Source of the DNA: Streptomyces lichenis
GTDB taxonomy: Bacteria; Actinomycetota; Actinomycetes; Streptomycetales; Streptomycetaceae
NCBI RefSeq assembly: GCF_023218175.1
Contig: NZ_JALPTH010000007.1
Coordinates: 124,001-188,000, forward strand
Direction of reading: 5' to 3'
DNA length: 64,000 bases
Made by a program: the position numbers and the translations under genes
Notes under the pieces: model-generated
What the model was told of the DNA's origin: nothing
Seen by the model: only the letters and a program-made list of their open reading frames with translations
Databases searched by the model: none
Shown here: positions 1 through 8,507 of the stretch, in pieces
Layout of the letters: every line of letters starts with the position of its first letter
How positions within the stretch are numbered: the first letter of the stretch is position 1

Positions 1-1689
1 ATCGTGCGCGATGAAGACCAGCGCCAGGCCCAGCTCCCGCTGGAGGTCGGTGAGCAGCGTGGTGATCTGGGCCTGCACCGACACATCCAGGGCGGACACC
101 GGCTCGTCGCAGATCAGCACCGACGGCTCGGGCGCCAGCGCCCGGGCGATGCCGATCCGCTGCCGCTGGCCCCCGGAGAAGGAGCGGGGCAGCCGGCCGG
201 CCGCCGCCGGGTCGAGCCCGACCTGCCGCAGCAGCCCGGCGACCCGCCGCTCCCGGGCCGTACGGTCGCCCAGACCGAAGGCGAGCAGCGGCTCGGCCAC
301 GATCTCGCCCACCGTCATCCGGGGGTTGAGCGAGGCGTAGGGATCCTGGAACACCATCTGCACCTGCCGCCGCACCCCGTTCAGGGCCGCGCGGGAGGGC
401 CGGGTGACATCCTCGCCGCGCAGCCGCAGGGTGCCGGAGTCCGCCGGGTGGGCGTGCGCCAGCACCCGGGCCAGGGTGGACTTCCCCGAGCCCGACTCGC
501 CCACCAGGCCCAGGGTCTCCCCGGCCGCCAGGGTCAGCGACACCCCGTCCAGCGCGGGCCGCGCCGGGCCGCGACGCCGGGACCGGTAGCCCTTCACCAG
601 GTCCACCGCCTCCAGCACCACCGGCCCGGGCGTCGGCCGGTCCAGCGGAACGGGCGGCGCCGGATCGTACAGCGGCCCTTCCAGCGCGGTCGCCGGGGCG
701 CAAGCCGTACGCACCCCGTGCCCGGCCGGCAGCAGCACCGGCACGCTCTCCCGGCAGACCTCCAGCGCCCGGGAGCAGCGGTCGGCGAAGGCGCAGCCGT
801 CACCGAGCAGCGCCAGGTCCGGCGGGGCGCCGGGGATACCGGTCAGCCGGGTGCCGGACGGCGAGGACAGCCGCGGCACCGCGGCCAGCAGCCCGGCGGT
901 GTAGGGATGGGAGGGCCGGGTGAGCACCCGGGCGGTCGGGCCGTCCTCCACCACCGATCCGCCGTACATCACCAGCACCCGCTCGCAGGAGCGGGCCACC
1001 ACCCCCATGTTGTGGGTGATCACCACCACCGCGGTGCCGGTCTCCCGGCCGACGTCGGCGAGGAGGGTGAGGATCCGGTCCTGCACGGTGGCGTCCAGCG
1101 CGGTGGTCGGCTCGTCGGCGAGCAGCAGGTCCGGCCCGCCCGCCAGCGCCATCGCGATCAGCACCCGCTGGCGCTGCCCGCCGGAGAACTGGTGCGGATG
1201 GTCGGCCAGCCGGCGCCGCGGGTCCGGGACGCCGACCAGGTCGAGCAGTTTCGCGGCCCGCTCGGTACGGGCCCGCCGGCCGCCGGCGCCGTGCGCCCGC
1301 AGCACCTCGTCCAACTGGCGGCCCACCGTGAGCACCGGGTTGAGCGCGGTCATCGGGTCCTGGAACACCATCCCGATCCGGCCGCCGCGCACCGCGCGCA
1401 GCGCCGCCGGACCGGCGGTGACCAGGTCCTCGCCGTCCAGCAGCACCTGACCGGAGGCGATCCGCCCGGTGCCGGGCAGCATCCCCAGCACCGCCAGCGC
1501 GGTGGTGGACTTCCCCGAGCCGGACTCGCCGACCACGGCCAGTGTCTCGCCCCGGCGCAGGGTGAACGACACCTCCCGTACGGCCCGCAGCGCCCCGCCG
1601 CCGGGCGCGGCGAACTCCACGGACAGGTCGCGGACCTCCAGCAGCGGCGGCCCGGTGGGCTGCCCGTCGGTCGTCTGCGTCGTCGTCAT
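1..1689 (-). CDS. Double-ATPase subunit of a peptide/nickel-class ABC importer (partial at window edge)
   Basis: This is a fusion of two DppD/DppF-type ATPases that powers import of oligopeptides, nickel chelates or similar solutes from the cytoplasmic face. Translation from 1689 shows a first Walker A GESGSGKS at residues 54-61, signature FSGGQRQR and Walker B LLLADEP. A Cys-rich oligopeptide-type C-terminal motif (CAFADRCSRALEVC) follows. A second ATPase has Walker A GESGSGKS near residues 396-403 and its own FSGGQRQR signature. The reading frame is still open at base 1, so the C-terminus lies outside the window. The ATG overlaps the stop of the upstream permease by 4 bp. The family call is secure; the substrate is unknown. 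Confidence 0.95.
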   Translation of the reverse strand, partial: MTTTQTTDGQPTGPPLLEVRDLSVEFAAPGGGALRAVREVSFTLRRGETLAVVGESGSGKSTTALAVLGMLPGTGRIASGQVLLDGEDLVTAGPAALRAVRGGRIGMVFQDPMTALNPVLTVGRQLDEVLRAHGAGGRRARTERAAKLLDLVGVPDPRRRLADHPHQFSGGQRQRVLIAMALAGGPDLLLADEPTTALDATVQDRILTLLADVGRETGTAVVVITHNMGVVARSCERVLVMYGGSVVEDGPTARVLTRPSHPYTAGLLAAVPRLSSPSGTRLTGIPGAPPDLALLGDGCAFADRCSRALEVCRESVPVLLPAGHGVRTACAPATALEGPLYDPAPPVPLDRPTPGPVVLEAVDLVKGYRSRRRGPARPALDGVSLTLAAGETLGLVGESGSGKSTLARVLAHAHPADSGTLRLRGEDVTRPSRAALNGVRRQVQMVFQDPYASLNPRMTVGEIVAEPLLAFGLGDRTARERRVAGLLRQVGLDPAAAGRLPRSFSGGQRQRIGIARALAPEPSVLICDEPVSALDVSVQAQITTLLTDLQRELGLALVFIAHD

Positions 1690-2537
1690 CGGCGTATCTC
1701 CCGGTTGAGGGCGTCGGCGAGCAGGGACAGCCCGGCCACCAGCGCGGTGATGACCACCAGCGGTCCGGCCGCCACATGCGGGGACTGGGCCAGATACGGC
1801 ATCGCCTGGGCCAGCACGTTGCCGAGGGTCGGCTCCGGGGGCCGCACGCCCACCCCGAGGAAGCTCATCGCCCCTTCCAGGAACACCGCGACCGTCAGCG
1901 ACACCGCGAACTGCACGATCAGCGGCTCGGCGGCGTTGGGCAGGATGTGGCGGACCAGCAGCCGGGTGCGGGAGGTCCCGCCGACGCGGGCGGCGGTCAC
2001 ATACTCCCGGCCGCGCTGCACCAAAATCCCGGCCCGCAACTGCCGTCCGAACACCGGGATCTCGGCCAGCGCGATCACCAGCACCACCGGCAGCCACCCC
2101 GGCCCGGCCACCGCGATCACCAGCAGCGCCAGGATCAGCCCCGGGAAGGCGAGCACCAGGTCGAAGACCCGCTGCACCACCGTGTCGGCGGCCGGATGGG
2201 CGGCCGCGGCCAGCGCCGCGAGGCAGCCGAGCACCGCGCCGAGCGGCACCGCAAGACCGATCAGGCCCAGATCGGTGCGGATGCCGTACAGCAGCCGGCT
2301 GAGCAGGTCGCGTCCCAGCTCGTCGGTGCCCAGCGGATGGCCGGGCGCCCCGGGGCCCAGCAGCCCCTGCCCGCTCTGCGCGGTCGGATCATGGCCGGTC
2401 AGCAGCGGCGCCAGCAGCCCGGCGGCCGCCACCAGCCCGACCAGGGCCAGTCCGATCCGGCCGCGCCAGGTGGCGAGAAGGGCGAGATACGGCGGCCGGG
2501 GCCGGGCCGCCCGCTTCTCCGGGGTGTACGTGGTCAT
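1686..2537 (-). CDS. DppC-type ABC permease
   Basis: This 283-residue integral membrane subunit belongs to the binding-protein-dependent importer permeases. It has an N-terminal membrane helix (LALVGLVAAAGLLAPLL), the DppC-type segment GTDELGRDLLSRLLYGIRTD, and about five further hydrophobic segments. The cytoplasmic EAA-like loop around RVGGTSRTRLLVRHILPNA contacts the ATPase. The length is normal for DppC. The stop overlaps the start of the double ATPase gene, and the DppB-type permease ends 6 bp upstream, so the genes are almost certainly cotranscribed and translationally coupled. Confidence 0.95.
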   Translation of the reverse strand: MTTYTPEKRAARPRPPYLALLATWRGRIGLALVGLVAAAGLLAPLLTGHDPTAQSGQGLLGPGAPGHPLGTDELGRDLLSRLLYGIRTDLGLIGLAVPLGAVLGCLAALAAAAHPAADTVVQRVFDLVLAFPGLILALLVIAVAGPGWLPVVLVIALAEIPVFGRQLRAGILVQRGREYVTAARVGGTSRTRLLVRHILPNAAEPLIVQFAVSLTVAVFLEGAMSFLGVGVRPPEPTLGNVLAQAMPYLAQSPHVAAGPLVVITALVAGLSLLADALNREIRR

Positions 2538-2543
2538 CTCGGG

Positions 2544-3488
2544 TCACTCCCACCGGATGCGCGGGTCGAGCCAGGCGTAGGCGAGGTCGGTGAGCAGCTG
2601 CACCACCACGAACACCGCCACCAGAAGCAGCAGCAGGTCCTGCACCACCGGGTAGTCGCGGCGGTTCAGCGCCTGCTCGGCGAGCTGCCCCAGGCCCGGC
2701 CAGGCGAAGATCGCCTCCACCAGCACCGCCCCGCCGAGCAGATGCCCGGTCTGGATGCCGACCAGGGTCACCACCGGGGGCAGCGCGTTGGGCAGGGCGT
2801 GCCGCCACAGCAGCCGGCGCGGCGCGATCCCGGCGGCGGTGGCGGTAAGGACGTAGTCCTCCGCGAGGGCCTGCCGCAGCCCCTCCTGGAGGTACCGCCC
2901 CAGCACCGCGGCGCTGGGCAGCGCCAGGCAGAGCGCCGGCAGCAGGAGGTACTGCACCCCCAGGTCCGGGGCGGTCAGCAGCGGCACCCGACCGCCGGGC
3001 GGCAGCACCCCGAGGGTCACCGAGAACAGCAGCACCAGCAGCACCCCGGTGACGAACGGCGGTACGGCGAGCGCCCCGGCCGTCACCGCGCGGACCGCCG
3101 CCCGGGTCCAGCCGCGCCGCGCGGTGGCGCCCAGGATCCCCAGCACACCGCCGAGCAGCAGCGCGAACAGCAGGGCGCCCAGGGTCAGTTCCACGGTGGC
3201 GCCGAGCCCGTCGCCGATCAGGTCGGCGACCTCGCCGCCGATCACATAGGACGGGCCGAGGTCACCGGTGACCAGGGCGCCGATCCAGGCGGCGTACTGC
3301 ACGGGCAGCGGCTCGTCCAGACCGAGGCGGTCCCGGATGGCGGCGACGGTCGCCTCACTCGCGTCCGGCCCGGCCAGGGTGGTGGCCGGATCGCCGGGCA
3401 CCAGCCGCAGCACGGCGAAGACGAGGAAGGAGGCGAGCAGCAGCACCAGCGCCGCCGACGGCAGCCTTCTCAGCAGATGGCTCCGCAT
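2544..3488 (-). CDS. DppB-type ABC permease
   Basis: This 314-residue permease pairs with the DppC-type subunit to form the translocation pore. It begins with a membrane helix (AALVLLLASFLVFAVLRLVPGDPA) followed by the typical DppB segment IRDRLGLDEPLPVQYAAWI. The EAA-like loop is at AAGIAPRRLLWRHALPNALP, and the C-terminal helix ends in DPRIRWE. I chose the ATG at 3488, 11 bp after the stop of the binding-protein gene, because the open frame upstream of it overlaps that gene. It is the second gene of the minus-strand operon 5089 to 1. Confidence 0.95.
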   Translation of the reverse strand: MRSHLLRRLPSAALVLLLASFLVFAVLRLVPGDPATTLAGPDASEATVAAIRDRLGLDEPLPVQYAAWIGALVTGDLGPSYVIGGEVADLIGDGLGATVELTLGALLFALLLGGVLGILGATARRGWTRAAVRAVTAGALAVPPFVTGVLLVLLFSVTLGVLPPGGRVPLLTAPDLGVQYLLLPALCLALPSAAVLGRYLQEGLRQALAEDYVLTATAAGIAPRRLLWRHALPNALPPVVTLVGIQTGHLLGGAVLVEAIFAWPGLGQLAEQALNRRDYPVVQDLLLLLVAVFVVVQLLTDLAYAWLDPRIRWE

Positions 3489-3499
3489 CCGAGCCCCCG

Positions 3500-5089
3500 T
3501 CACACCAGATAGGCGTCGTCGAGGCGGGCCTGCGAGAACTTGTTGAGGCTCACCCCGCGCAGCCGCTCGGAGGCCACCTGCACCTGGCCGCGCACCACCA
3601 GGTCGATGATGAACGCCTCGTCCAGCAGGATCTCGGTGATCCGGGCGTAGCGGGCGCGCCCGGCCGGGCCGTCGTCGGGCGTGGTCCAGGCCTCCTTCAC
3701 GATCCGGGTGTACGTCCCGGAGCGGAAGCGGCTGGTGTTCTTGGCCTCGTTGAACGGATACGCGCTGACCGCCAGGGTCGAGGGGTGCACCTGGGCGAAG
3801 CCGTGGCTCAGCGTCCACAGCGCCGGCATGGACTGCGAGATCAGCTTCTTCTGCGCGGTCGCCGGGTCGGTGGGCTCCAGGGTGACGTCGATGCCGACCT
3901 GCGCCAGGTCGTACTGCACGGCCTCGGCGATGGAGGTGTCCCCGGGGGTGGCCGAGTGCAGCAGCGGCAGCTTCAGCGAGCGGTGGCCCGCCGAGCGCAG
4001 CAGCTCCCGGGCCTTCGCCGGATCGTGGCGGTAGTGGGTGCGCCTGGCCTCGGTGAACGCCGGGGACGACCGCGGCCAGGGAGCGGCCGAGGCCAGCCCG
4101 TAGCCGCCGAGCGACTGGGCGAGCAGCCGGTCCCGGTCCACCGCCCAGGCGATGGCCTGCCGCACGGCCTTGTCGTCCAGCGGCTTCACCGTGGTGTTGA
4201 CGCCCACGTAGTAGGCGCCCGCGCCGGTGGAGTAGTCGGTGATCTTCAGGCTGGGGGTGCTCTTGACCAGCGCCATGCTCTTGCCCGGCACATCGAAGGA
4301 GAGCTGGGACTGGCCGGTGCGCAGCGAGGAGACCAGCGCGTCCGCCTGCCCGGCCACCCGCAGCTCCACCGCGTCCAGATAGGGCCGCCCCGCGCGCCAG
4401 TAGCGGTCGTTGCGCACCAGGTCCAGGCCGGTGCCGGGGCTCCACTTGACGAACCGGAACGGCCCGGTGCCGTTGAGCTTCCGCCCGGCGACCGCGTCCG
4501 CCACGGTGTGCCGATCGGTGATGATCATGAACTCGAAGAGGTCGAAGAGGTTGGCCACCGGATGGGTGAGCCTGAGCGTCAGCTCATGGTCGCCGTGCTT
4601 CTCGAAGCCGGTGACCGCCGAGGCGGTCGCCCGCAACTGGGCGGCCCGCACCGGGTTCTGGAGGTTCTGCACGGCGAAGATCACATCGTCCGCGGTGAAC
4701 GGCCGCCCGTCGTGGAAGGCCACACCCTCGCGCAGCTTCAGCGTGATGCTGCGCCCGTCCTTCGGATACGTCCAGGAGACGGCCAGCTCGGGCTGCGGGC
4801 GGAGCCGGTCGTCGTAGCGGGTCAGCGTGTTGAAGAGCAGGCCCTGCTGGAGGGACTGGGCGCTCTGGGCGAACAGCAGCGCCGGGGTGAAGTCGTTGCC
4901 GATCGCGATCCGCAGGGTGCCGCCGCGCCGGGGCTTGGCGTCACCGGCGGGGACCGGGTCGCCCTCCGAGGAGACCGCCGAACGGCAGCCGGCCAGGCCG
5001 AGTCCCAGCAGCGCGGTACCGGCGCCCGCCGCCCGCAGGGTGGCTCTGCGGGTGACGGCGGAGAAGGGGGACGGGTGGGACGCGGTCAT
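3500..5089 (-). CDS. Peptide/nickel-class solute-binding lipoprotein (SBP family 5)
   Basis: This 529-residue extracellular lipoprotein captures the substrate and delivers it to the permeases encoded downstream. The ATG at 5089 gives a signal peptide with a twin-arginine-like start (TRRATLRAAG) and a lipobox LAGC, so export may be by Tat; an upstream in-frame start would bury this signal. Family 5 features include the stretch DDRLRPQPELAVSWTYPKDG, FHDGRPFTADDVIFAVQN and the ligand-domain segment NGTGPFRFVKW. It is the first gene of the operon. The nearest upstream gene on the same strand is a ROK regulator 454 bp away, a plausible but unproven regulator. Confidence 0.94.
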   Translation of the reverse strand: MTASHPSPFSAVTRRATLRAAGAGTALLGLGLAGCRSAVSSEGDPVPAGDAKPRRGGTLRIAIGNDFTPALLFAQSAQSLQQGLLFNTLTRYDDRLRPQPELAVSWTYPKDGRSITLKLREGVAFHDGRPFTADDVIFAVQNLQNPVRAAQLRATASAVTGFEKHGDHELTLRLTHPVANLFDLFEFMIITDRHTVADAVAGRKLNGTGPFRFVKWSPGTGLDLVRNDRYWRAGRPYLDAVELRVAGQADALVSSLRTGQSQLSFDVPGKSMALVKSTPSLKITDYSTGAGAYYVGVNTTVKPLDDKAVRQAIAWAVDRDRLLAQSLGGYGLASAAPWPRSSPAFTEARRTHYRHDPAKARELLRSAGHRSLKLPLLHSATPGDTSIAEAVQYDLAQVGIDVTLEPTDPATAQKKLISQSMPALWTLSHGFAQVHPSTLAVSAYPFNEAKNTSRFRSGTYTRIVKEAWTTPDDGPAGRARYARITEILLDEAFIIDLVVRGQVQVASERLRGVSLNKFSQARLDDAYLV

Positions 5090-5543
5090 CTGAGCCTGCC
5101 TGTGGGAAGGGGGCGCGCGGGCGCGCGGCGGGGGCGGAGGTACGGGACGGGCAGCCGTCGGCCGAGCGGAACGGCTTCCGATGGATTTATCTCGCTGCGG
5201 GAAAAAGAAGCCCGAGGGTGGGCGAGGGCGCACGCGGGAGTCTCCCGGGACACCGTCGCCCGGAAAGGCGTCGCCCGGGAAACGGGGGAGGGGCGTGGAA
5301 GATCAGGCGATGACCGCGCGCCGCCCCGCCGAGCAGGCGGCGGCGTACCGGGTCATCGGGATGTGATCACAGGGAACGGGGCCGCGGCCGAGGGCGCGCG
5401 GCCGGCGGCGTCAACAGCCGCGGACCGCACAGACCGCGCTGGCCTGCCGACAGAGGTCGACGTGCCTGCGAGAGGTGAGGCGCATGTCCGGATTCACGTC
5501 GAGCAGAATGTCAGCGCTCCGGCGGAACGGTCAACGCTCTGTC
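5090..5543. other. Intergenic region upstream of the first importer operon
   Basis: This 454-bp region separates the ROK gene from the importer operon, both on the minus strand. No convincing gene is seen; a 61-codon plus-strand frame lacks a good ribosome site. A less GC-rich patch at about 5175-5212 has a GATAAA-like -10 on the minus strand and is the most likely promoter area for the binding-protein gene, which would leave a leader of roughly 80 nt. One GGGAAAC heptamer lies at 5277-5283. Confidence 0.4.
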
Positions 5544-6788
5544 TCAGAACTGACGCACTGTCAGTGTCCGGCGGCCGGTCGGAAGCAGCCCTGCCAGACC
5601 GCTGAAAGGCGCGCTGAACAGGGGGTTCACCAGGACGGTACCGCCTGCCACCGGAAGCACCGCCGGTCCGGCATATGGACTGACGATGCGTTCCGGGTCC
5701 TGGCAGACATGGGACACGTCGACCGCGGCGCCCCGGATCTCCTCCAGATAGGACGGCTCCAGCAGACTCGACTGCTCGGTCACCAGCAGCACTTCGGGGT
5801 TGAGCACGTCCAGCAGCAGCGCCACCGCGCGGCCCACCGCCCTGGCCCGCTCCCGCAGCAGCCGGTCCGCCCGCCCGTCCCCGGCCGCCGCCGCGTCCAC
5901 CAGCAGGCTGGTGGACGGCTCCGGAACGATGCCGCGCCGCACCGCCGTCCGCGCCAGCGCGGTGTCCGAGGCGGCCGCCTGGAGGCAGCCGAGCCGCCCG
6001 CACTCGCAGGGAACCGTGGAGTCCGGCACAGGCAGATGGGCCACATCCCCGGCGGCGGACCCCGGACCCTGGTGGACGACCCCGGCGATGCCCAGGGCCG
6101 CGTCCACCACGTTCCCCACGAAGAGATGGACCAGGCTGCGCCGGGCCGCCGGAGCGCCGAACAGGATCTCCGACTGGGCCACCGCCCGCGCGTGGTTGTC
6201 CAGCCGTACGGGCAGACCGGTGCGCCGGGACAACTCGGCGGCCAATGGCCGGCCGTGCCAGCCCAGCGCCTCGTGCCGCACCACCGTGCCGTCGTCCGGC
6301 CGCACCCATCCGCCGACCGCGCAGCCCACCCCCAGCAGCGGCCGGCCCCGGCCCGCCTCGGCGAGGAAACGGCCCAGCCCGTCGGCCACCCGGGCGGGCA
6401 GTTCGTCCGGGCCGACCCCGTCGTGCCGCAGCGACCGCCGATGGACCACCCGGCCCCGCAGGTCCATCAGGCCGAAGGTGGACAGGGGCACCCCGATGTG
6501 CACCCCGGCCGCCAGCGGCCCGCCCGACTCACCGGTGTTCAGGTCCAGCGGGGTCTGCGGCCGCCCCACCCCACCGGCGGCCGCCGTCGCCGGCAGCTCC
6601 CGCACCAGTCCCAGGGCGATCAGGTCGGCGCACTGCCGGGAGACGGCGGCCGGACTGAGCCCCGACGCCGCCGCCACGGCACCCCGGGACACCGGGCCCC
6701 GGTCCAGTACCGCCCGCAGCACCGCGGCGGCGTTGGCGTCCCGCCGCCCGTCGCCCGTCATCCGTGAACCGACCGGCTCCCACACCAT
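5544..6788 (-). CDS. ROK-family transcriptional regulator
   Basis: This 414-residue protein has an N-terminal winged helix (residues about 15-65, including GPVSRGAVAAASGLSPAAVSRQ) and a ROK sugar-kinase-like domain. That domain includes the zinc motif CECGRLGCLQ near residue 260, typical of NagC/XylR-type repressors. The ATG at 6788 has GAGGG directly against it, so an internal ATG at 6761 remains possible. Family members sense sugars or sugar phosphates and repress transport genes. Here the next genes on the same strand encode a peptide-class importer, so that operon is the obvious candidate target, by context only. ACTGAC and GTCAGT arms overlap the 3' end. Confidence 0.93.
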   Translation of the reverse strand: MVWEPVGSRMTGDGRRDANAAAVLRAVLDRGPVSRGAVAAASGLSPAAVSRQCADLIALGLVRELPATAAAGGVGRPQTPLDLNTGESGGPLAAGVHIGVPLSTFGLMDLRGRVVHRRSLRHDGVGPDELPARVADGLGRFLAEAGRGRPLLGVGCAVGGWVRPDDGTVVRHEALGWHGRPLAAELSRRTGLPVRLDNHARAVAQSEILFGAPAARRSLVHLFVGNVVDAALGIAGVVHQGPGSAAGDVAHLPVPDSTVPCECGRLGCLQAAASDTALARTAVRRGIVPEPSTSLLVDAAAAGDGRADRLLRERARAVGRAVALLLDVLNPEVLLVTEQSSLLEPSYLEEIRGAAVDVSHVCQDPERIVSPYAGPAVLPVAGGTVLVNPLFSAPFSGLAGLLPTGRRTLTVRQF

Positions 6789-7315
6789 CCCTCTGACCCC
6801 TCTTCCGGGCGCCCTCCAGGGGTGCCGACTCCGGACGGACGGCCGGCCCGTCCCCGTACGGCCGCGTTGCCCGCGGCAACCGCCGTGTTGCGGCGCCGTG
6901 AAATGCGCGAAGCGGCGGGCGCGCAGCCGTCACCCGGGCCGCCGGTCATCCCTGGATCTCCACCATCGCCGCGAAACCGCAGGTCAGCGCGGCGACAGAG
7001 GAGCTCCGGGGGAGGCCGGGGCCGGACGCGTCCGGCCCCGATTCAAGCAGGCCCTGCGGCCTCGCGGGTGCCCGGTACGGCCTTGACGCTCCCCGGCCGC
7101 ACTGCCACGCTCCTGGCCATGGCCCGCGGCACCGGCCCTCCGCCGCCGCCCTTTCTTCCGCTCCGGAAGTAATGCGTTCCCACCCCTGGCGCCCGGCCGG
7201 ACACCCGAAGCGGCCACCAGGCTCCTCGCAGCCACCCACCGGCACCCGGCACTCAACGCACCTACCGCACCTACCGCACTCACCGCACCCGTCACACTCA
7301 CCGAAAGGCCCCACC
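6789..7315. other. Divergent intergenic region with possible leader ORF
   Basis: This 527-bp region lies between the divergent ROK and TauD genes and presumably carries both promoters. A 17-codon plus-strand ORF at 7119-7172 encodes a proline-rich peptide ([17 protein letters not shown]). Its TAA overlaps an ATG at 7172 (TAATG) that is in frame with the dioxygenase and would add 48 residues rich in His-Pro-Ser. Short CACC/TACCGCAC repeats fill 7256-7302. I see no ribosome site for the 17-codon ORF, so its translation is speculative. Confidence 0.35.
7155..7169. promoter_or_regulatory. 15-nt inverted repeat upstream of tauD-like gene
   Basis: CTTCCG-CTC-CGGAAG is a perfect inverted repeat 147 bp before the dioxygenase start and just upstream of the ATG at 7172. 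Its size and placement suit an operator or a transcription-start region. No regulator can be named. Confidence 0.35.
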
Positions 7316-8287
7316 ATGGCTTCTCCGGTCACCACCGACGCCCCCGCCACCGCCCCGGCGCCCGCCGCGCCGCTGCCCGAGGTCCGCAAGCTCGGCGGGC
7401 GGATCGGGGCCGTCCTCACCGGCGTACGGCTCGGCGGCGACCTGGCCCCCGAGACCGTGGCCGCCGTCCGCGCCGCGATCCTGGAGCACAAGGTCGTCTT
7501 CTTCCGCGACCAGGGCCATCTGGACGAGGACAGCCACGAGGCCTTCGCCCAAGTGCTCGGCACCCCCGTCGCCCACCCGACCGTGCCCTCCGCCGACGGG
7601 CGCTACGCCCTGGGCATCGACTCCGACCACGGCGCCCGCGCCAACCAGTGGCACACCGACGTCACCTTCGTCCCCGCCTACCCGGCCTTCTCCATCCTGC
7701 GGGCCGTCACCATCCCGCCGTACGGCGGCAACACCCTGTGGGCCAACACCGCCACCGCGTACACCGGGCTGCCCGAGCCGCTGCGCGTGCTCGCCGACAG
7801 CCTGCGGGCGGTGCACTCCAACGACTACGACTACGCGGCCCTGCGCCCCGACGCCCTGCCCGAGGCGCTGGCCCAGTACCGCGAGGTGTTCACCGCGGTG
7901 AAGTTCCGCACCGAGCACCCGGTGGTCCGGGTGCACCCCGAGACCGGCGAACGCAACCTGCTGCTCGGCAACTTCGTCCAGAAGATCGCCGGACTCACCG
8001 GCCAGGACTCCCGGGTCCTGTTCGACCTGTTCCAGTCGCACATCGAGCGGCCCGAGAACACCGTGCGCTGGCAGTGGCAGGTGGGCGACGTCGCCATCTG
8101 GGACAACCGCGCCACCCAGCACTACGGCACCGACGACTCCGACGACCATGTCCGCACCCTGCGCCGGGTCACCGTCGACGGTGATGTGCCGGTCGGCCCC
8201 GACGGCCGCGCCTCGGTGCTGCTGGAGCCCTCGGAGGTGCCCGAGCCCGCCTTCGGCCCCGCCTCCGGAGCCGGTGGCGCCGCCTGA
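7316..8287 (+). CDS. TauD/TfdA-family 2-oxoglutarate-dependent dioxygenase
   Basis: This 323-residue enzyme belongs to the Fe(II)/2-oxoglutarate dioxygenases that hydroxylate sulfonates, sulfate esters, phenoxyacids or similar compounds. The iron ligands are visible as H113-x-D115 (WHTDVTF) and H269 (ATQHYG), with the 2-oxoglutarate-binding arginine in RTLRRVT. The length fits the alkylsulfatase/taurine dioxygenase group. The ATG at 7316 is preceded by GAAAGG at good spacing; an in-frame ATG at 7172 is less likely. A strong terminator follows at 8299. No sulfonate transporter is adjacent, although the importer operon at 1-5089 is close. The exact substrate cannot be assigned. Confidence 0.93.
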   Translation: MASPVTTDAPATAPAPAAPLPEVRKLGGRIGAVLTGVRLGGDLAPETVAAVRAAILEHKVVFFRDQGHLDEDSHEAFAQVLGTPVAHPTVPSADGRYALGIDSDHGARANQWHTDVTFVPAYPAFSILRAVTIPPYGGNTLWANTATAYTGLPEPLRVLADSLRAVHSNDYDYAALRPDALPEALAQYREVFTAVKFRTEHPVVRVHPETGERNLLLGNFVQKIAGLTGQDSRVLFDLFQSHIERPENTVRWQWQVGDVAIWDNRATQHYGTDDSDDHVRTLRRVTVDGDVPVGPDGRASVLLEPSEVPEPAFGPASGAGGAA

Positions 8288-8298
8288 CTCCCGGCGCC

Positions 8299-8340
8299 CT
8301 CGGTGTCGGGTCGACGGTGCCCCGCTGACCCGACACCGAG
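8299..8340 (+). terminator. Hairpin terminator after the dioxygenase gene
   Basis: A perfect 14-bp stem (arms 8299-8312 and 8327-8340, CTCGGTGTCGGGTC and its complement) with a 14-nt loop begins 11 bp after the stop codon. There is no long U tract, which is usual for streptomycete terminators. Confidence 0.85.
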
Positions 8341-8348
8341 AGCCTGGG

Positions 8349-8407
8349 GTTTCCCCCGTGTCTCCCGGGTTTCCCCCCGTGTTTCCCTGCTTCCCACCCC
8401 GTTTCCC
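8349..8407 (+). repeat. Array of four GTTTCCC heptamers
   Basis: GTTTCCC occurs at 8349, 8369, 8381 and 8401, giving centre spacings of 20, 12 and 20 bp. The array lies about 100-160 bp upstream of the sigma-like gene at 8508. A similar array lies at 11083-11123, upstream of the convergent PPOX gene. The spacing suggests a possible operator array; this is inference. Confidence 0.6.
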
Positions 8408-8507
8408 GGCGGTGGGACTCCCGTCGGAGCACCCGTCGATGTGACGGCGACGACGGACGCTCGTTGTGCACACCAGTCGAGTCGCACGTGCAACGAGCCG
8501 AGGTCCC

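Noticed and set aside
4..2580. Long plus-strand open frame opposite the importer operon
   Set aside because: It is a mirror of the minus-strand ABC genes caused by high GC; it is Arg/Gly/Pro/His-rich and has no domain.
5181..5366. 61-codon plus-strand frame upstream of the first importer operon
   Set aside because: Lys/Arg/Gly-rich, no ribosome site, and it lies where the operon promoter is expected.
5549..5565. ACTGAC/GTCAGT inverted repeat as an operator
   Set aside because: It falls inside the last codons of the ROK gene, where the short symmetry can arise by chance; no upstream gene is close enough.
8349..8407. GTTTCCC array as a CRISPR array
   Set aside because: Units are only 7 bp with 5-13 bp between them, with no spacer-repeat structure and no cas genes in the window.
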